This document shows, piece by piece, positions 23,909 through 31,414 of a stretch of DNA of 64,000 nt; position 1 is the first letter of the stretch; each line of letters begins with the position of its first letter. Position numbers and translations under genes: made by a program. The stretch lies in NCBI RefSeq assembly GCF_900112355.1, contig NZ_FOLM01000002.1:262742-326741 (forward strand). The letters run 5' to 3'. Origin of the DNA: Streptomyces aidingensis (GTDB taxonomy: Bacteria > Actinomycetota > Actinomycetes > Streptomycetales > Streptomycetaceae). The notes beneath the pieces were generated by a model. It did not search any database and was not told the DNA's origin. It saw nothing but the letters and a program-made list of their open reading frames with translations.

Positions 23909-24607
23909 TCAGCGGCGGGTGATGCGGCCGAGGCGGCGGTGCGCCGATTCGGCGGTGGCCGGGCGGCCGTGCCCGAACAGCAGCCGGTCCGGCCCCTGTG
24001 CCAGCACGGTGTGCAGGCTGGTGTCGAGCTGTCCGGGGTCCTGGGCGAAGAAGGGGGCGGCCGGGCGGTTGCGGCGCAGCATGCCGCCGGCCAGCAGGTC
24101 CCCGACCAGGGCGTCGCGGCCGGGCCGGTGCAGCAGGGTGACCGAGCCTGGGGTGTGTCCCGGGGTGTGCAGCACGGTCAGCGGCGCGCCGTGCTCGTCC
24201 AGGGCGGCGCCGTGCTCCAGCACGATGTCCGGGGGGAACGCCGGGAAGGTCGGGCGCATCAGGCGGCGCAGCAGATGCCCGAACGGGCGCTGCACCTGGT
24301 AGAAGTCGCTGCGGCCGGAGGCGGCCCAGTCCGCCTCCTCGGCGTGCACGGCCACCGGCACGCCCAGCCGCTGCCGGAGTTCGGCGGCGCCGCCGGCGTG
24401 GTCGGGGTGGCAGTGGGTGAGCACGATCAGGGAGATGTCGGCGGGCTGCACCCCGGCCTTGGCCAGGCGGCGCAGCAGCCGGTCCTCCTGGCCGGCCGGT
24501 CCGGTGTCCACCAGCACGGTGCGCTCGCCGCGGACGGCATAGGCGGTGGACTGCATCAGGTCGACGGTGACCAGGTTCCGCGGCTGCGGAGCGGGGCGGC
24601 GGGTCAT
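23909..24607 (-). CDS. MBL-fold metallohydrolase
   Basis: A 232-residue metallo-beta-lactamase-fold protein. The metal-binding motif is LTHCHPDHAGGAAELRQRLG (HxHxDH form with a Cys between the first two His), followed by HTPGHTPGSVTLLHRPG and the downstream DLLAG and LLFGHGRP elements providing further ligands. The substrate is unknown; glyoxalase II-like or lactonase activity fits the fold. The ATG at 24607 overlaps the stop of the flavin monooxygenase (24604), so the two are translationally coupled. Confidence 0.9.
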   Translation of the reverse strand: MTRRPAPQPRNLVTVDLMQSTAYAVRGERTVLVDTGPAGQEDRLLRRLAKAGVQPADISLIVLTHCHPDHAGGAAELRQRLGVPVAVHAEEADWAASGRSDFYQVQRPFGHLLRRLMRPTFPAFPPDIVLEHGAALDEHGAPLTVLHTPGHTPGSVTLLHRPGRDALVGDLLAGGMLRRNRPAAPFFAQDPGQLDTSLHTVLAQGPDRLLFGHGRPATAESAHRRLGRITRR

Positions 24608-26280
24608 GACCGGCCTCCGAAGGTGCTGGCGGCGGCGGTCCCGGTGGTGGTTCCGGCGCCGTCCGGGGACGGGGCGGGGGTGAGCAGCATGGCGAGGTAC
24701 TCCTGGATGCGGGTGGTTTTCAGCGGGCCGGCGTAGCCCAGGTGGCGGTCGGGCCGGATCAGATAGGCGGTGGGGCCGCGCCCGTACAGCACGGCGGCGT
24801 CCCGGCCGCGGTCCAGCAGTGCGGGGAGTTCCGCCTCGGCGGCGGCGCCCGCGGTGGCCCAGTCCGTGGTGAGCAGCCGGGTGCTGATCAGGCCGGGCCA
24901 GCGGCGGCCGAGCGCGGCGGCGGTCCGGCGGGCGGCCGGCACCAGCCGGCCGGGGTCGCCGCCGCCGGTGATCAGCAGGGTGTGCCGGTCGTTCGGCAGC
25001 ATGTCGTGCAGACGCACCGGGCGGTCGGTGGCGCCGTCGAACAGCAGGGGGTCGGGCAGCCGGTCGCCGGCGCGGAGGTGGCGGGCCCGGCCGCGGACCA
25101 CCTGGGAGCCGCGGTAGTCGTGGGCGAGCTGCGACAGCCGGCGGGCCATGGTGCGGCGCACCGGCGGGGTGGCCTGGAGGGTCTTCATCACCGCGTCGCG
25201 CAGATGGCGGCGGGGGTCCCGGCGCAGCAGCATCGCGGTGGCGCCCAGGTGGGTGAAGGCCACCACCCGCCGGGCCACGTGGTGGCGTTCCTTCTCGTAG
25301 CTCTCCAGCAGGGCGGGGAGGGCGGTGCCCCGGATCACCGCGGCGAGTTTCCAGCCGAGGTTGACCGCGTCGGCGACGCCGAGGTTGAGGCCCTGTCCGC
25401 CGAAGGGGGTGTGCACATGGCCGGCGTCCCCGGCCAGGAAGACCCGGCCGCTGCGGTAGCCGGTGGCCTGCCGGTGGGCCAGGCCGAAGGTCCAGAACTG
25501 GTCGACCGAGCGGATGGTGCCCCGGATGCCGGTGCGCACCAGGGCCTCCTGGGCGTCGGCCAGGTCGGGCTCCAGCAGCTTGCCGGTGCGGTCCCGGCGC
25601 TGGGTGTAGGCCAGCCGGTAGCGGCGCTCGCCGGGCAGCGGGAACACCCCGTAGATGCCTTCCTTGTCCCCGCTGAAGGTCATCTCGTTGCGGGGCAGCG
25701 GCCAGTCCACGACCGCGTCGCACAGCACCCAGTCGTCGGCGTAGGCGGCGCCGGTGAAGTCCTTGCCGATCAGTGACCGCACGGTGCTCTTGACGCCGTC
25801 GCAGCCGACCAGCCAGTCGGCGGCGATGGTGGTGGTGGAGCCGTCGGCGGTGGTGACGGTGGCCAGCACGCCGTCACCGGTCTGCCGGATGCCGGTGCAG
25901 GTGGTGCTGCGCTCGACGGTCACGCCGGTGTCGGCGAGCCGGTCGATCAGGATGTGCTCGGTGCGGGCCTGCGGGATGTCCACCATGTGCGGGTAGGCCG
26001 TGTCGTGCAGGGTGCGGAAGTCCACGGCGATCCGGTCCCGGTAGCCGGTGCGCAGCACCAGATGGTCGACCCGCTGGCCCTCGGCCATGATGCGGTCGGC
26101 CACCCCGAGGTCCCGGAAGTGCTCCAGGGTGCGGGCGTGCAGGGCCGCGGACTTGGTGAGCTCCAGGACTCCGGCGTGCTTGTCGATCACGCGGCACGCG
26201 ATTCCGTGGCGCCGGAGCTGCACGGCCAGGGACAGGCCGGTGGGGCCGGCCCCGACGATCAGCACCTGAGTGCGCGGCAT
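24604..26280 (-). CDS. FAD-dependent aromatic hydroxylase (PHBH-type, about 560 aa)
   Basis: A 558-residue group A flavin hydroxylase. It has TQVLIVGAGPTGLSLAVQLR at the N-terminus, the DG motif ADWLVGCDGVKSTVRSLIG (about residues 150-168), and the GRVFLAGDAGHVHTPFGGQG segment (about 275-294). A thioredoxin-like C-terminal domain of about 170 residues (from DRLPDPLLFDG) places it with phenol- and polyketide-hydroxylating enzymes and the rifampicin monooxygenase group. The ATG at 26280 is the operon start; a TetR gene faces it across two palindromic operators. The substrate is unknown. Confidence 0.92.
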   Translation of the reverse strand: MPRTQVLIVGAGPTGLSLAVQLRRHGIACRVIDKHAGVLELTKSAALHARTLEHFRDLGVADRIMAEGQRVDHLVLRTGYRDRIAVDFRTLHDTAYPHMVDIPQARTEHILIDRLADTGVTVERSTTCTGIRQTGDGVLATVTTADGSTTTIAADWLVGCDGVKSTVRSLIGKDFTGAAYADDWVLCDAVVDWPLPRNEMTFSGDKEGIYGVFPLPGERRYRLAYTQRRDRTGKLLEPDLADAQEALVRTGIRGTIRSVDQFWTFGLAHRQATGYRSGRVFLAGDAGHVHTPFGGQGLNLGVADAVNLGWKLAAVIRGTALPALLESYEKERHHVARRVVAFTHLGATAMLLRRDPRRHLRDAVMKTLQATPPVRRTMARRLSQLAHDYRGSQVVRGRARHLRAGDRLPDPLLFDGATDRPVRLHDMLPNDRHTLLITGGGDPGRLVPAARRTAAALGRRWPGLISTRLLTTDWATAGAAAEAELPALLDRGRDAAVLYGRGPTAYLIRPDRHLGYAGPLKTTRIQEYLAMLLTPAPSPDGAGTTTGTAAASTFGGRS

Positions 26281-26325
26281 GGCAACCGCCTCCTTCTGTC
26301 TCGTCGTCGAGCGAGGGGAAAAACC

Positions 26326-26389
26326 GAGCGATCGCTCTTTTTTTATGCTCGCGCGCGGCGTCCCGTCCGTCAAGAGGGAGCGTTCGCTT
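26326..26389. promoter_or_regulatory. Twin palindromic operators between flavin hydroxylase and tetR
   Basis: A perfect 12-bp palindrome GAGCGATCGCTC (26326-26337) and a near copy GAGCGTTCGCTT (26378-26389) lie 52 bp apart in the 126-bp divergent gap. This is a classic TetR operator arrangement: one site by each gene, the second overlapping the tetR leader. It is inferred that the TetR protein represses both transcripts until it binds an inducer. Confidence 0.75.
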
Positions 26390-26406
26390 TCTATAAGATG
26401 GCGGGC

Positions 26407-27003
26407 ATGCCCCGAGTCAGCGCCGAATATCTGGCCGCCCGCCGCCGCCACATCCTGGCCGCCGCCGCCCGGCGGTTCGTCCGCGACGGCTTCCACCAGA
26501 CATCGATCCAGGACGTGATCGACGAGGCCGGGCTGTCGCCCGGAGCGGTCTACCGCTACTTCCGCAGCAAGGACGAGATCATCCTGGCCATCTCGCTGGA
26601 GGCGGTCGGCGCGGTGCAGGAGGTGGTCCGGGAGGCGCTGGAGACCCATCGCCCGCTCGCCGAGCTGGTGGCCGACCTGCCGCGGGCCATCGCCGGGCTG
26701 GACCACGCCGACGACCGGATGCGGCTGGCCGTGCAGGCCTGGGGCGAGGCGCTGCGCAACCCCGACCTGGCCCGGGCCATGCGGGAAGGGGTGGAGGGGG
26801 TGCGCGCGGCGCTGCGCGAACGCGTCGTGATGGGCCAGCGGGACGGCGATGTCGCCGGCCGGGTGGACCCGGACGCGGCGGCGCAGGCCCTGCTCGCCCT
26901 GGTCCAGGGCTTCATCCTGCAGCGGGCCTGGAATCCGGAACTGCCGGCCCGGTTCTACGGCAGCGGGGCCGGCGACGTGGTCGCCGGCCTGCTGTCGGTC
27001 TGA
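26407..27003 (+). CDS. TetR/AcrR-family transcriptional regulator
   Basis: A 198-residue TetR-family repressor. The helix-turn-helix is plain at about residues 12-55: RRRHILAAAARRFVRDGFHQ, TSIQDVIDEAGLSPGAVYRY and FRSKDEIILA. The C-terminal ligand domain (about 75-195) is divergent. The ATG at 26407 was chosen; another in-frame ATG lies at 26398. It faces the flavin hydroxylase operon across two copies of the GAGCG-n-TCGCT palindrome and ends at a strong shared terminator. Confidence 0.93.
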   Translation: MPRVSAEYLAARRRHILAAAARRFVRDGFHQTSIQDVIDEAGLSPGAVYRYFRSKDEIILAISLEAVGAVQEVVREALETHRPLAELVADLPRAIAGLDHADDRMRLAVQAWGEALRNPDLARAMREGVEGVRAALRERVVMGQRDGDVAGRVDPDAAAQALLALVQGFILQRAWNPELPARFYGSGAGDVVAGLLSV

Positions 27004-27007
27004 CGGG

Positions 27008-27060
27008 CGGTGCCGTCGGCCCGGGCACGCCGCAGGAGCGTGCCCGGGCCGACGGCACCG
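27008..27060. terminator. Bidirectional terminator, perfect 23-bp stem
   Basis: Bases 27008-27030 are perfectly complementary to 27038-27060, with a 7-nt loop (CGCAGGA). The hairpin starts 5 bp after the tetR stop and ends 25 bp before the stop of the convergent hydrolase, so it can serve both transcripts. Confidence 0.85.
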
Positions 27061-27085
27061 CGGCGGGTCAGGGCGGTCGGCGCGG

Positions 27086-27904
27086 TCAGGTCAGGAACCC
27101 GCGGACCACCCGCAGCGTCTCCGCCGTCTGCTCCATCTGCGGGACATGCCCGGCGCCGGGCACGATCGCCACCCGGCTGTCCGCTATCCGGCGGCGGAAC
27201 TCCTCCGCGTACAGCGGCGGGATCAGGGTGTCCTGCTCGCCCCAGACGATCAGGGTGGGCGCGGTGACGCGGTGCAGCCGCCGGTGCAGCCCCCGGTCCG
27301 GGACCGGCCAGCACAGCTTGGCGGTGGCGCCCAGGTTCCAGACCATCGCGGCCTGCGCGGCGGCCCGCTCCCCCGGATCCTCCGGCAGCTCCAGCAGCTT
27401 CCGGGCCGCCTCGCCGGACGGATCGTGGAACAGCATCGCCACCAGCTCCGGCGGGGCCGCGGCGACCCAGTTCGACACCGGGGCGTCGTCCAGCCAGAGC
27501 CCGACCGGGTCCAGCAGGACCAGCCGGGAGAACATCGCCGGATAGGCCGCGGCCAGCTCGGCCGCCAGCATGCCGCCGAAGGACTGGCCGATCAGCGGCA
27601 CGTCCGACAGGCCGAGCGCGCGCAGCGCCTGCTCGTAGATGAGCACGGCGTCCCACACTCCGTCGATGGCGTGCACGGCATAGGGATCGCCGGGCGTGGT
27701 GCCGGGGAACTCCGGGGCGTAGACGGTCCAGTCCTCGGCGAGCCGGGCCAGGAACGGGTCCCAGACCAGACCGCCCGCCGCATGCAGATAGACCAGCGGT
27801 GGGCCGGAGCCGGCCACCCGCACCCGCAGGGTGACCTCGCCGTTCCAGGTCTCGACCAGGCGCTCGCCGGGTTCGGTGGTGGTGGTGGTGTCCGTCGTGG
27901 TCAT
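27086..27904 (-). CDS. Alpha/beta-fold hydrolase (meta-cleavage-product-hydrolase-like)
   Basis: A 272-residue alpha/beta hydrolase. It has VRVAGSGPPLVYLHAAGGLV (oxyanion region), the nucleophile elbow PLIGQSFGGMLAAELAAAYP, WGEQDTLIPP with the acid, and PGAGHVPQMEQ with the catalytic His. The pattern resembles hydrolases of aromatic degradation, cutting C-C or ester bonds after a monooxygenase step. A TTTDTTTTTEPG tract precedes the domain. The ATG at 27904 overlaps the stop of the LLM monooxygenase (ATGA), which supports a joint pathway. Confidence 0.88.
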   Translation of the reverse strand: MTTTDTTTTTEPGERLVETWNGEVTLRVRVAGSGPPLVYLHAAGGLVWDPFLARLAEDWTVYAPEFPGTTPGDPYAVHAIDGVWDAVLIYEQALRALGLSDVPLIGQSFGGMLAAELAAAYPAMFSRLVLLDPVGLWLDDAPVSNWVAAAPPELVAMLFHDPSGEAARKLLELPEDPGERAAAQAAMVWNLGATAKLCWPVPDRGLHRRLHRVTAPTLIVWGEQDTLIPPLYAEEFRRRIADSRVAIVPGAGHVPQMEQTAETLRVVRGFLT

Positions 27905-29184
27905 CGCGCGTGCACCGCCTTCGCGTGAGTGGTGCCGGTGTCCTCGGCGGCGGGCCCCGGCGTGCCGCCGAGGCGCTGCGGCCACCAGTGGTGCGGCCAG
28001 TCCTGGTCCGCCCACACCCCGCGCAGCGCGGGCATCACCTGCTCGGCGAACAGGCTGATGTTGTCCCTGGCCAGTTCGGTGGGCATGGAGCCGAACTGGA
28101 GCATGGCGTGCAGATTGCCGATCCGGAAGTCGCGGGCGAACCCGGTGATCCGGTCGCGCACCGTGGCCGGGCTGCCGCAGATCACCGAGCCGGCCTCCAC
28201 CAGATCGGCGAAGGACGCCTGGCGCATCTTCTCGTAGATGCCGAAGTCGCCGGGGTCGCGGAACAGGAACTCCAGGCCCTTGATGTCGATGCCGCCGGGC
28301 AGTGCCAGCCGCTGCATCGGGATGGAGCCGATCGCCTTGCGGAAGAAGTACTCGGCGTGTTCGGCGTACAGCTTCTCGGCCTTGGCGTCGGTGTCGGCCA
28401 CACAGATGGTCTGCATGAAGCCCATCCGGTACGGGTTCTCGTCCTTGCCCAGCCTCCGGGCGGCGTCCCAGAAGCGGTCGAAGACCCGGCGGCCGGTGAC
28501 CCGGGCGCCGAACCAGCCGAAGTAGTTGAAGCCGAAGCCGCGGCGCAGGCAGAACTCCATGGTCCGGGGGTTGCCGATGCCGGTGACGAACACCGGCGGA
28601 TGCGGCTCCTGGAGCGGCCTGGGCCACAGGTTGACCAGGGGGTACTGGTGGAAGCGGCCGTTCCAGGCGAAGTTCTCCCGGGCCTGCCAGGCCTTGAGCA
28701 CCAGCTCCAGGTTCTCGTCGAACCGCAGCCGGGTCTCGGCGGGCACCACACCGTTGTTGATGTTGGCGTCATAGGCCAGGCCGACCGGGAAGCCGGCGAT
28801 CAGGCGTCCGCCGCTGATGGCGTCCAGCATGGCCAGCTCCTCGGCCACCCGCAGCGGCTCCCGGCTCTTGCCCAGCGAGCGGCCCATCGGGTAGATGCCC
28901 GTGGCCAGCCCTTCCACCTCGGTGGCATGGGCCGCCGCGGCCATCAGCAGGTCGGGGTTGGGCGCCATGTCGTAGGAGCTCTGGCCGTGCTCGGTGACGG
29001 CGACCGCGTCGAAACCGGAGCGGGCGGCGTGCATGATCTCGCCCAGCGCGTCGCCGAACGCCCGGTGCACCAGATCGGGCCGGGTCAGCGGATGGTAGGG
29101 GGTGGTCACCGCGGCCTCGTGGTGCTGTTCGAAGTCGGGCGGCAGATGCCGGTAGGGCACCTGCTGGAAATAGGTGATCTTCAT
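27901..29184 (-). CDS. LLM-class flavin-dependent monooxygenase (luciferase-like)
   Basis: A 427-residue luciferase-like monooxygenase that would use reduced FMN delivered by a separate reductase. The barrel starts MKITYFQQVPYRHLPPDFE and has GFDAVAVTEHGQSSYDM, TGIYPMGRSLGKSREPLRVA, LDAISGGRLIAGFPVG and PPVFVTGIGNPRTMEF. The ATG at 29184 is supported by GGAGGA 5 nt upstream. The flavin reductase gene lies 92 bp upstream in the same direction, forming a plausible two-component monooxygenase with the coupled hydrolase. Substrate unknown; an aromatic or aryl-ketone compound is an inference from context. Confidence 0.9.
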   Translation of the reverse strand: MKITYFQQVPYRHLPPDFEQHHEAAVTTPYHPLTRPDLVHRAFGDALGEIMHAARSGFDAVAVTEHGQSSYDMAPNPDLLMAAAAHATEVEGLATGIYPMGRSLGKSREPLRVAEELAMLDAISGGRLIAGFPVGLAYDANINNGVVPAETRLRFDENLELVLKAWQARENFAWNGRFHQYPLVNLWPRPLQEPHPPVFVTGIGNPRTMEFCLRRGFGFNYFGWFGARVTGRRVFDRFWDAARRLGKDENPYRMGFMQTICVADTDAKAEKLYAEHAEYFFRKAIGSIPMQRLALPGGIDIKGLEFLFRDPGDFGIYEKMRQASFADLVEAGSVICGSPATVRDRITGFARDFRIGNLHAMLQFGSMPTELARDNISLFAEQVMPALRGVWADQDWPHHWWPQRLGGTPGPAAEDTGTTHAKAVHAR

Positions 29185-29276
29185 CTGTCCTCCGGGGTTG
29201 CCGAGCACCGCCCGCGCGGGGGAGGACGCGGACGGAAGCGGACGGGATCTGTCGGACGCTGGGGCGGGCGGGCCGC

Positions 29277-29945
29277 TCAGTCGGCGGCGAGTGCGGTGAA
29301 CGCGGGCTCGGCCAGCCCGGGCTCGGTGATCTCGTGCAGCAGGCGGGCGGGGGCGAGCCAGGGGGCCGGCGGGACCCGGCCCGGCCGGGCGGACTCCCCC
29401 GGCGCCGGGCCCAGGGTATGGAACTCGCCGGCGTGGAACAGCAGCGGATCACCGGGCCGCCGCCCGCGCCCCCGGCCGTCTCCGGACCCGTCGCCGGGCC
29501 CGTCGCCGTGGCCGGCCACCTCGCCCACCACCAGCAGATGGTCACCGCCGTGGTAGGTCGCCCAGGGCAGGCACTCCAGCCAGGCCGCCACCCCGTGCAG
29601 CCGGGGCACCGCCGCGCCGGCCGCCCAGTCCACGGCCAGGTCCTCATCCGGCCGGCCCGCGAAATGCAGGGCCAGTCCGCGCTGCCCGGCGGCCAGCACA
29701 TTGACCGCGAACGGCCGGCCGGGCAGCCAGCGGGCGGCCCGGGCGGAGCGCGCCACCGACACCAGGACCAGCGGCGGGTCCATCGAGACCGAGGTGAAGG
29801 AGTTCATGGTGACCCCGCGCGGCCCGCCCTCGGCGGTGTAGGTCACCACGGTGACGCCGGTGGCGAACCGGCCCAGGGTGCCGCGCAGCCGCCGCGGGTC
29901 CAGGGGCTCCCGGGATGTCCGGCCGGCGCCGGCCCGGGGAGTCAT
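29277..29945 (-). CDS. Flavin reductase (HpaC/RutF-like)
   Basis: A 222-residue flavin reductase with the split-barrel FMN-binding domain: LRGTLGRFATGVTVVTYTAE, GVTMNSFTSVSMDPPLVLVS, RPFAVNVLAAGQRGLALHFA and the GDHLLVVGEVAGHGDG segment with the conserved GDH. A Gly/Asp/Arg-rich insertion follows at about residues 145-160. It should supply reduced FMN or FAD to the neighbouring LLM monooxygenase. The start overlaps the stop of the small flavoprotein remnant (ATGA at 29942-29945). Confidence 0.9.
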   Translation of the reverse strand: MTPRAGAGRTSREPLDPRRLRGTLGRFATGVTVVTYTAEGGPRGVTMNSFTSVSMDPPLVLVSVARSARAARWLPGRPFAVNVLAAGQRGLALHFAGRPDEDLAVDWAAGAAVPRLHGVAAWLECLPWATYHGGDHLLVVGEVAGHGDGPGDGSGDGRGRGRRPGDPLLFHAGEFHTLGPAPGESARPGRVPPAPWLAPARLLHEITEPGLAEPAFTALAAD

Positions 29946-30184
29946 GCGGCCTCACCGGCCGCCGCGCCCGCCGGCTGCGGCGGATTCCGCGGCCGGTCGC
30001 ACCTCCGGGTGGTGCGCCGGCCGGTGAGGTGCGCGCGGGGAGTGCGCGCGGACCGGCCGAGGGCGCTGACCGCCATGCTCCGCACGCCGTGGGCGGACAG
30101 CAGGGCAGCCGCGGCGGCGCCGGCCGGGCCGGTTCCCACGACCGGGACATCGGTGCTGACCAGCGGCTCTGTCTTCGTCATCAT
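29942..30184 (-). pseudogene. N-terminal fragment of an FAD-dependent aromatic hydroxylase
   Basis: An 80-codon frame reads VPVVGTGPAGAAAAALLSAH, then GVRSMAVSALGRSARTPRAH and LTGRRTTRR. This matches the first 60 residues of phenol-type group A hydroxylases (GxGPAG ... RTPRAHxTxxRTxE) but stops before any catalytic part; the GxGxxG glycine pattern is also altered. A ribosome site (GGAGGC) precedes the two ATGs (30184, 30181), and its stop overlaps the flavin reductase start, so it may still be translated as a leader-like ORF for the reductase. It is most likely a decayed gene. Confidence 0.6.
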
Positions 30185-30245
30185 TGACGCCTCCGCTTCC
30201 GTCCGAACTGTGCCGGTGAGGCTAACCGGGCCCTGCGCGATGCCG

Positions 30246-30288
30246 CCAATACCGATTCCGACCACCGGAGGGTGCCGAACGGGTATCG
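30246..30288. promoter_or_regulatory. Candidate regulator sites upstream of the flavin reductase/LLM operon
   Basis: In the 125-bp gap after lysR, CCAATACCG (30246-30254) and GAACGGGTATCG (30277-30288) occur within 43 bp. The same 12-mer and the complement of the first motif (CCGGTATTGG) recur in the lysR/dioxygenase gap. The shared core is GGTATYG. Their position fits an operator for the minus-strand operon starting at 30184. Confidence 0.5.
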
Positions 30289-30309
30289 CCCGGGGCCGTC
30301 GGGGCGGGC

Positions 30310-31206
30310 TCAGCGGGCGGCGGCGGACCAGGAGTCCAGATGGCGCAGAAAGGCGCGCAGCATCGGGGACGGCTCGCCCGCCCGGTGCAGACAGCTCAGC
30401 TCCAGCAGCGGCCCGTCGGCCAGCGGCAGGTAGCGCAGCCCGGGCAGCGCGATGGTGGTGGCCGACCGCGGCACCACGGTGCACAGGCCGCCGGCCGCCA
30501 CATAGGCCAGCGCGGTCACCGCGTCCTCGGCCTCCCGCACGGCCCGGACCGCGAAACCGGCCTGCTTGCAGAGCTGGCTGACCTCGTCGGCGAAGCTCGG
30601 GCGGGGCGCGGCCGGGAACAGCACCATGCGCTCGTCCCGCAGATCGGCGACCCGGACCTCGCCCTGGGCCAGCAGCGGATGCCCGGCGGGCACCGCCGCG
30701 AACAGCGGCTCGCGCTGGATGCAGCGCACCTTCAGGCCGGGCTCGTCCCGGTAGGAGCGGCTGAAACCGGCGTGCATGCGGCCGTCCCGCACCGCGTCGG
30801 CCTGCACGTCCTTCGGCGCCCGCTCCAGCGTCAGAGTGATCTCCGGATGGGCCTGGAGGAAGCCGCGCAGCAGCCGGGGCACCGCCTCGAAGATCGTGGA
30901 GCCGAAGTAGCCGACCACCAGCTGGCCGACCTGTCCGGCCTCGGCGAGCCGGGTGCGTTCCACCGCGTCCTCGGACAGCCGCACGATGCGGTAGGCGCGG
31001 TCCAGGAACACGGCCCCCGGCTCGGTCAGCTCCATCCCGGCCGGGGTGCGCCGGAACAGCCGCACCCCCACCTCCCGCTCCAGCCGGTTGATCCGCCGGG
31101 TCAGCGGCGGCTGGGTCATGTGCAGCCGCAGCGCGGCCCGGCCGACGTGGCCCTCCTCGGCCACGGCGATGAAGCATTCGAGCTGACGGATGTCGACGGC
31201 CTGCAC
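30310..31206 (-). CDS. LysR-type transcriptional regulator (CatR/ClcR-like)
   Basis: A 298-residue LysR-family activator. The winged helix-turn-helix is at about residues 4-63 (VDIRQLECFIAVAEEGHVGR, LHMTQPPLTRRINRLEREVG), followed by the two-lobed inducer domain with VGQLVVGYFGSTIFEAVPRL and FAAVPAGHPLLAQG. The start is GTG at 31206, which removes an unstructured upstream extension. It is divergent from the intradiol dioxygenase operon, as CatR, ClcR and TfdR are from theirs, so it probably activates that operon in response to a muconate-type intermediate. Confidence 0.9.
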   Translation of the reverse strand: MQAVDIRQLECFIAVAEEGHVGRAALRLHMTQPPLTRRINRLEREVGVRLFRRTPAGMELTEPGAVFLDRAYRIVRLSEDAVERTRLAEAGQVGQLVVGYFGSTIFEAVPRLLRGFLQAHPEITLTLERAPKDVQADAVRDGRMHAGFSRSYRDEPGLKVRCIQREPLFAAVPAGHPLLAQGEVRVADLRDERMVLFPAAPRPSFADEVSQLCKQAGFAVRAVREAEDAVTALAYVAAGGLCTVVPRSATTIALPGLRYLPLADGPLLELSCLHRAGEPSPMLRAFLRHLDSWSAAAR

Positions 31207-31414
31207 ACCGGGACGATAGCGCTTCGGATATCGCGCCGGAGCCCCGGCCGCCGGAACGGGTATCGAGCACCGCCGCATCCGGTATTGGACCCCGGGCCCC
31301 GCCGGGGAGCAGGCTGCGGGCGGGAGCCGTTCCCGTCCCCCGGCGTCCGGCACGGCGAGGCCGCCTGTCCCCCGGCCCGGACCGCCAGGGACCGCAACTC
31401 ACGAAGGAGCGCTC
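31207..31414. promoter_or_regulatory. Divergent lysR/dioxygenase control region
   Basis: This 208-bp gap contains an inverted repeat CGATA-N10-TATCG (31214-31233), GAACGGGTATCG (31254-31265) and CCGGTATTGG (31279-31288). The last two recur in the gap on the other side of lysR. The inverted repeat lies right beside the lysR start, as expected for autoregulation. The 31300-31414 part up to the ribosome site GAAGGAG shows no clear promoter hexamers. Confidence 0.5.

Noticed and set aside
31214-31233. CGATA-N10-TATCG as a canonical LysR T-N11-A box
   Set aside because: The spacing does not give the classic 15-bp T-N11-A element, so it is only listed as an inverted repeat in the control region.
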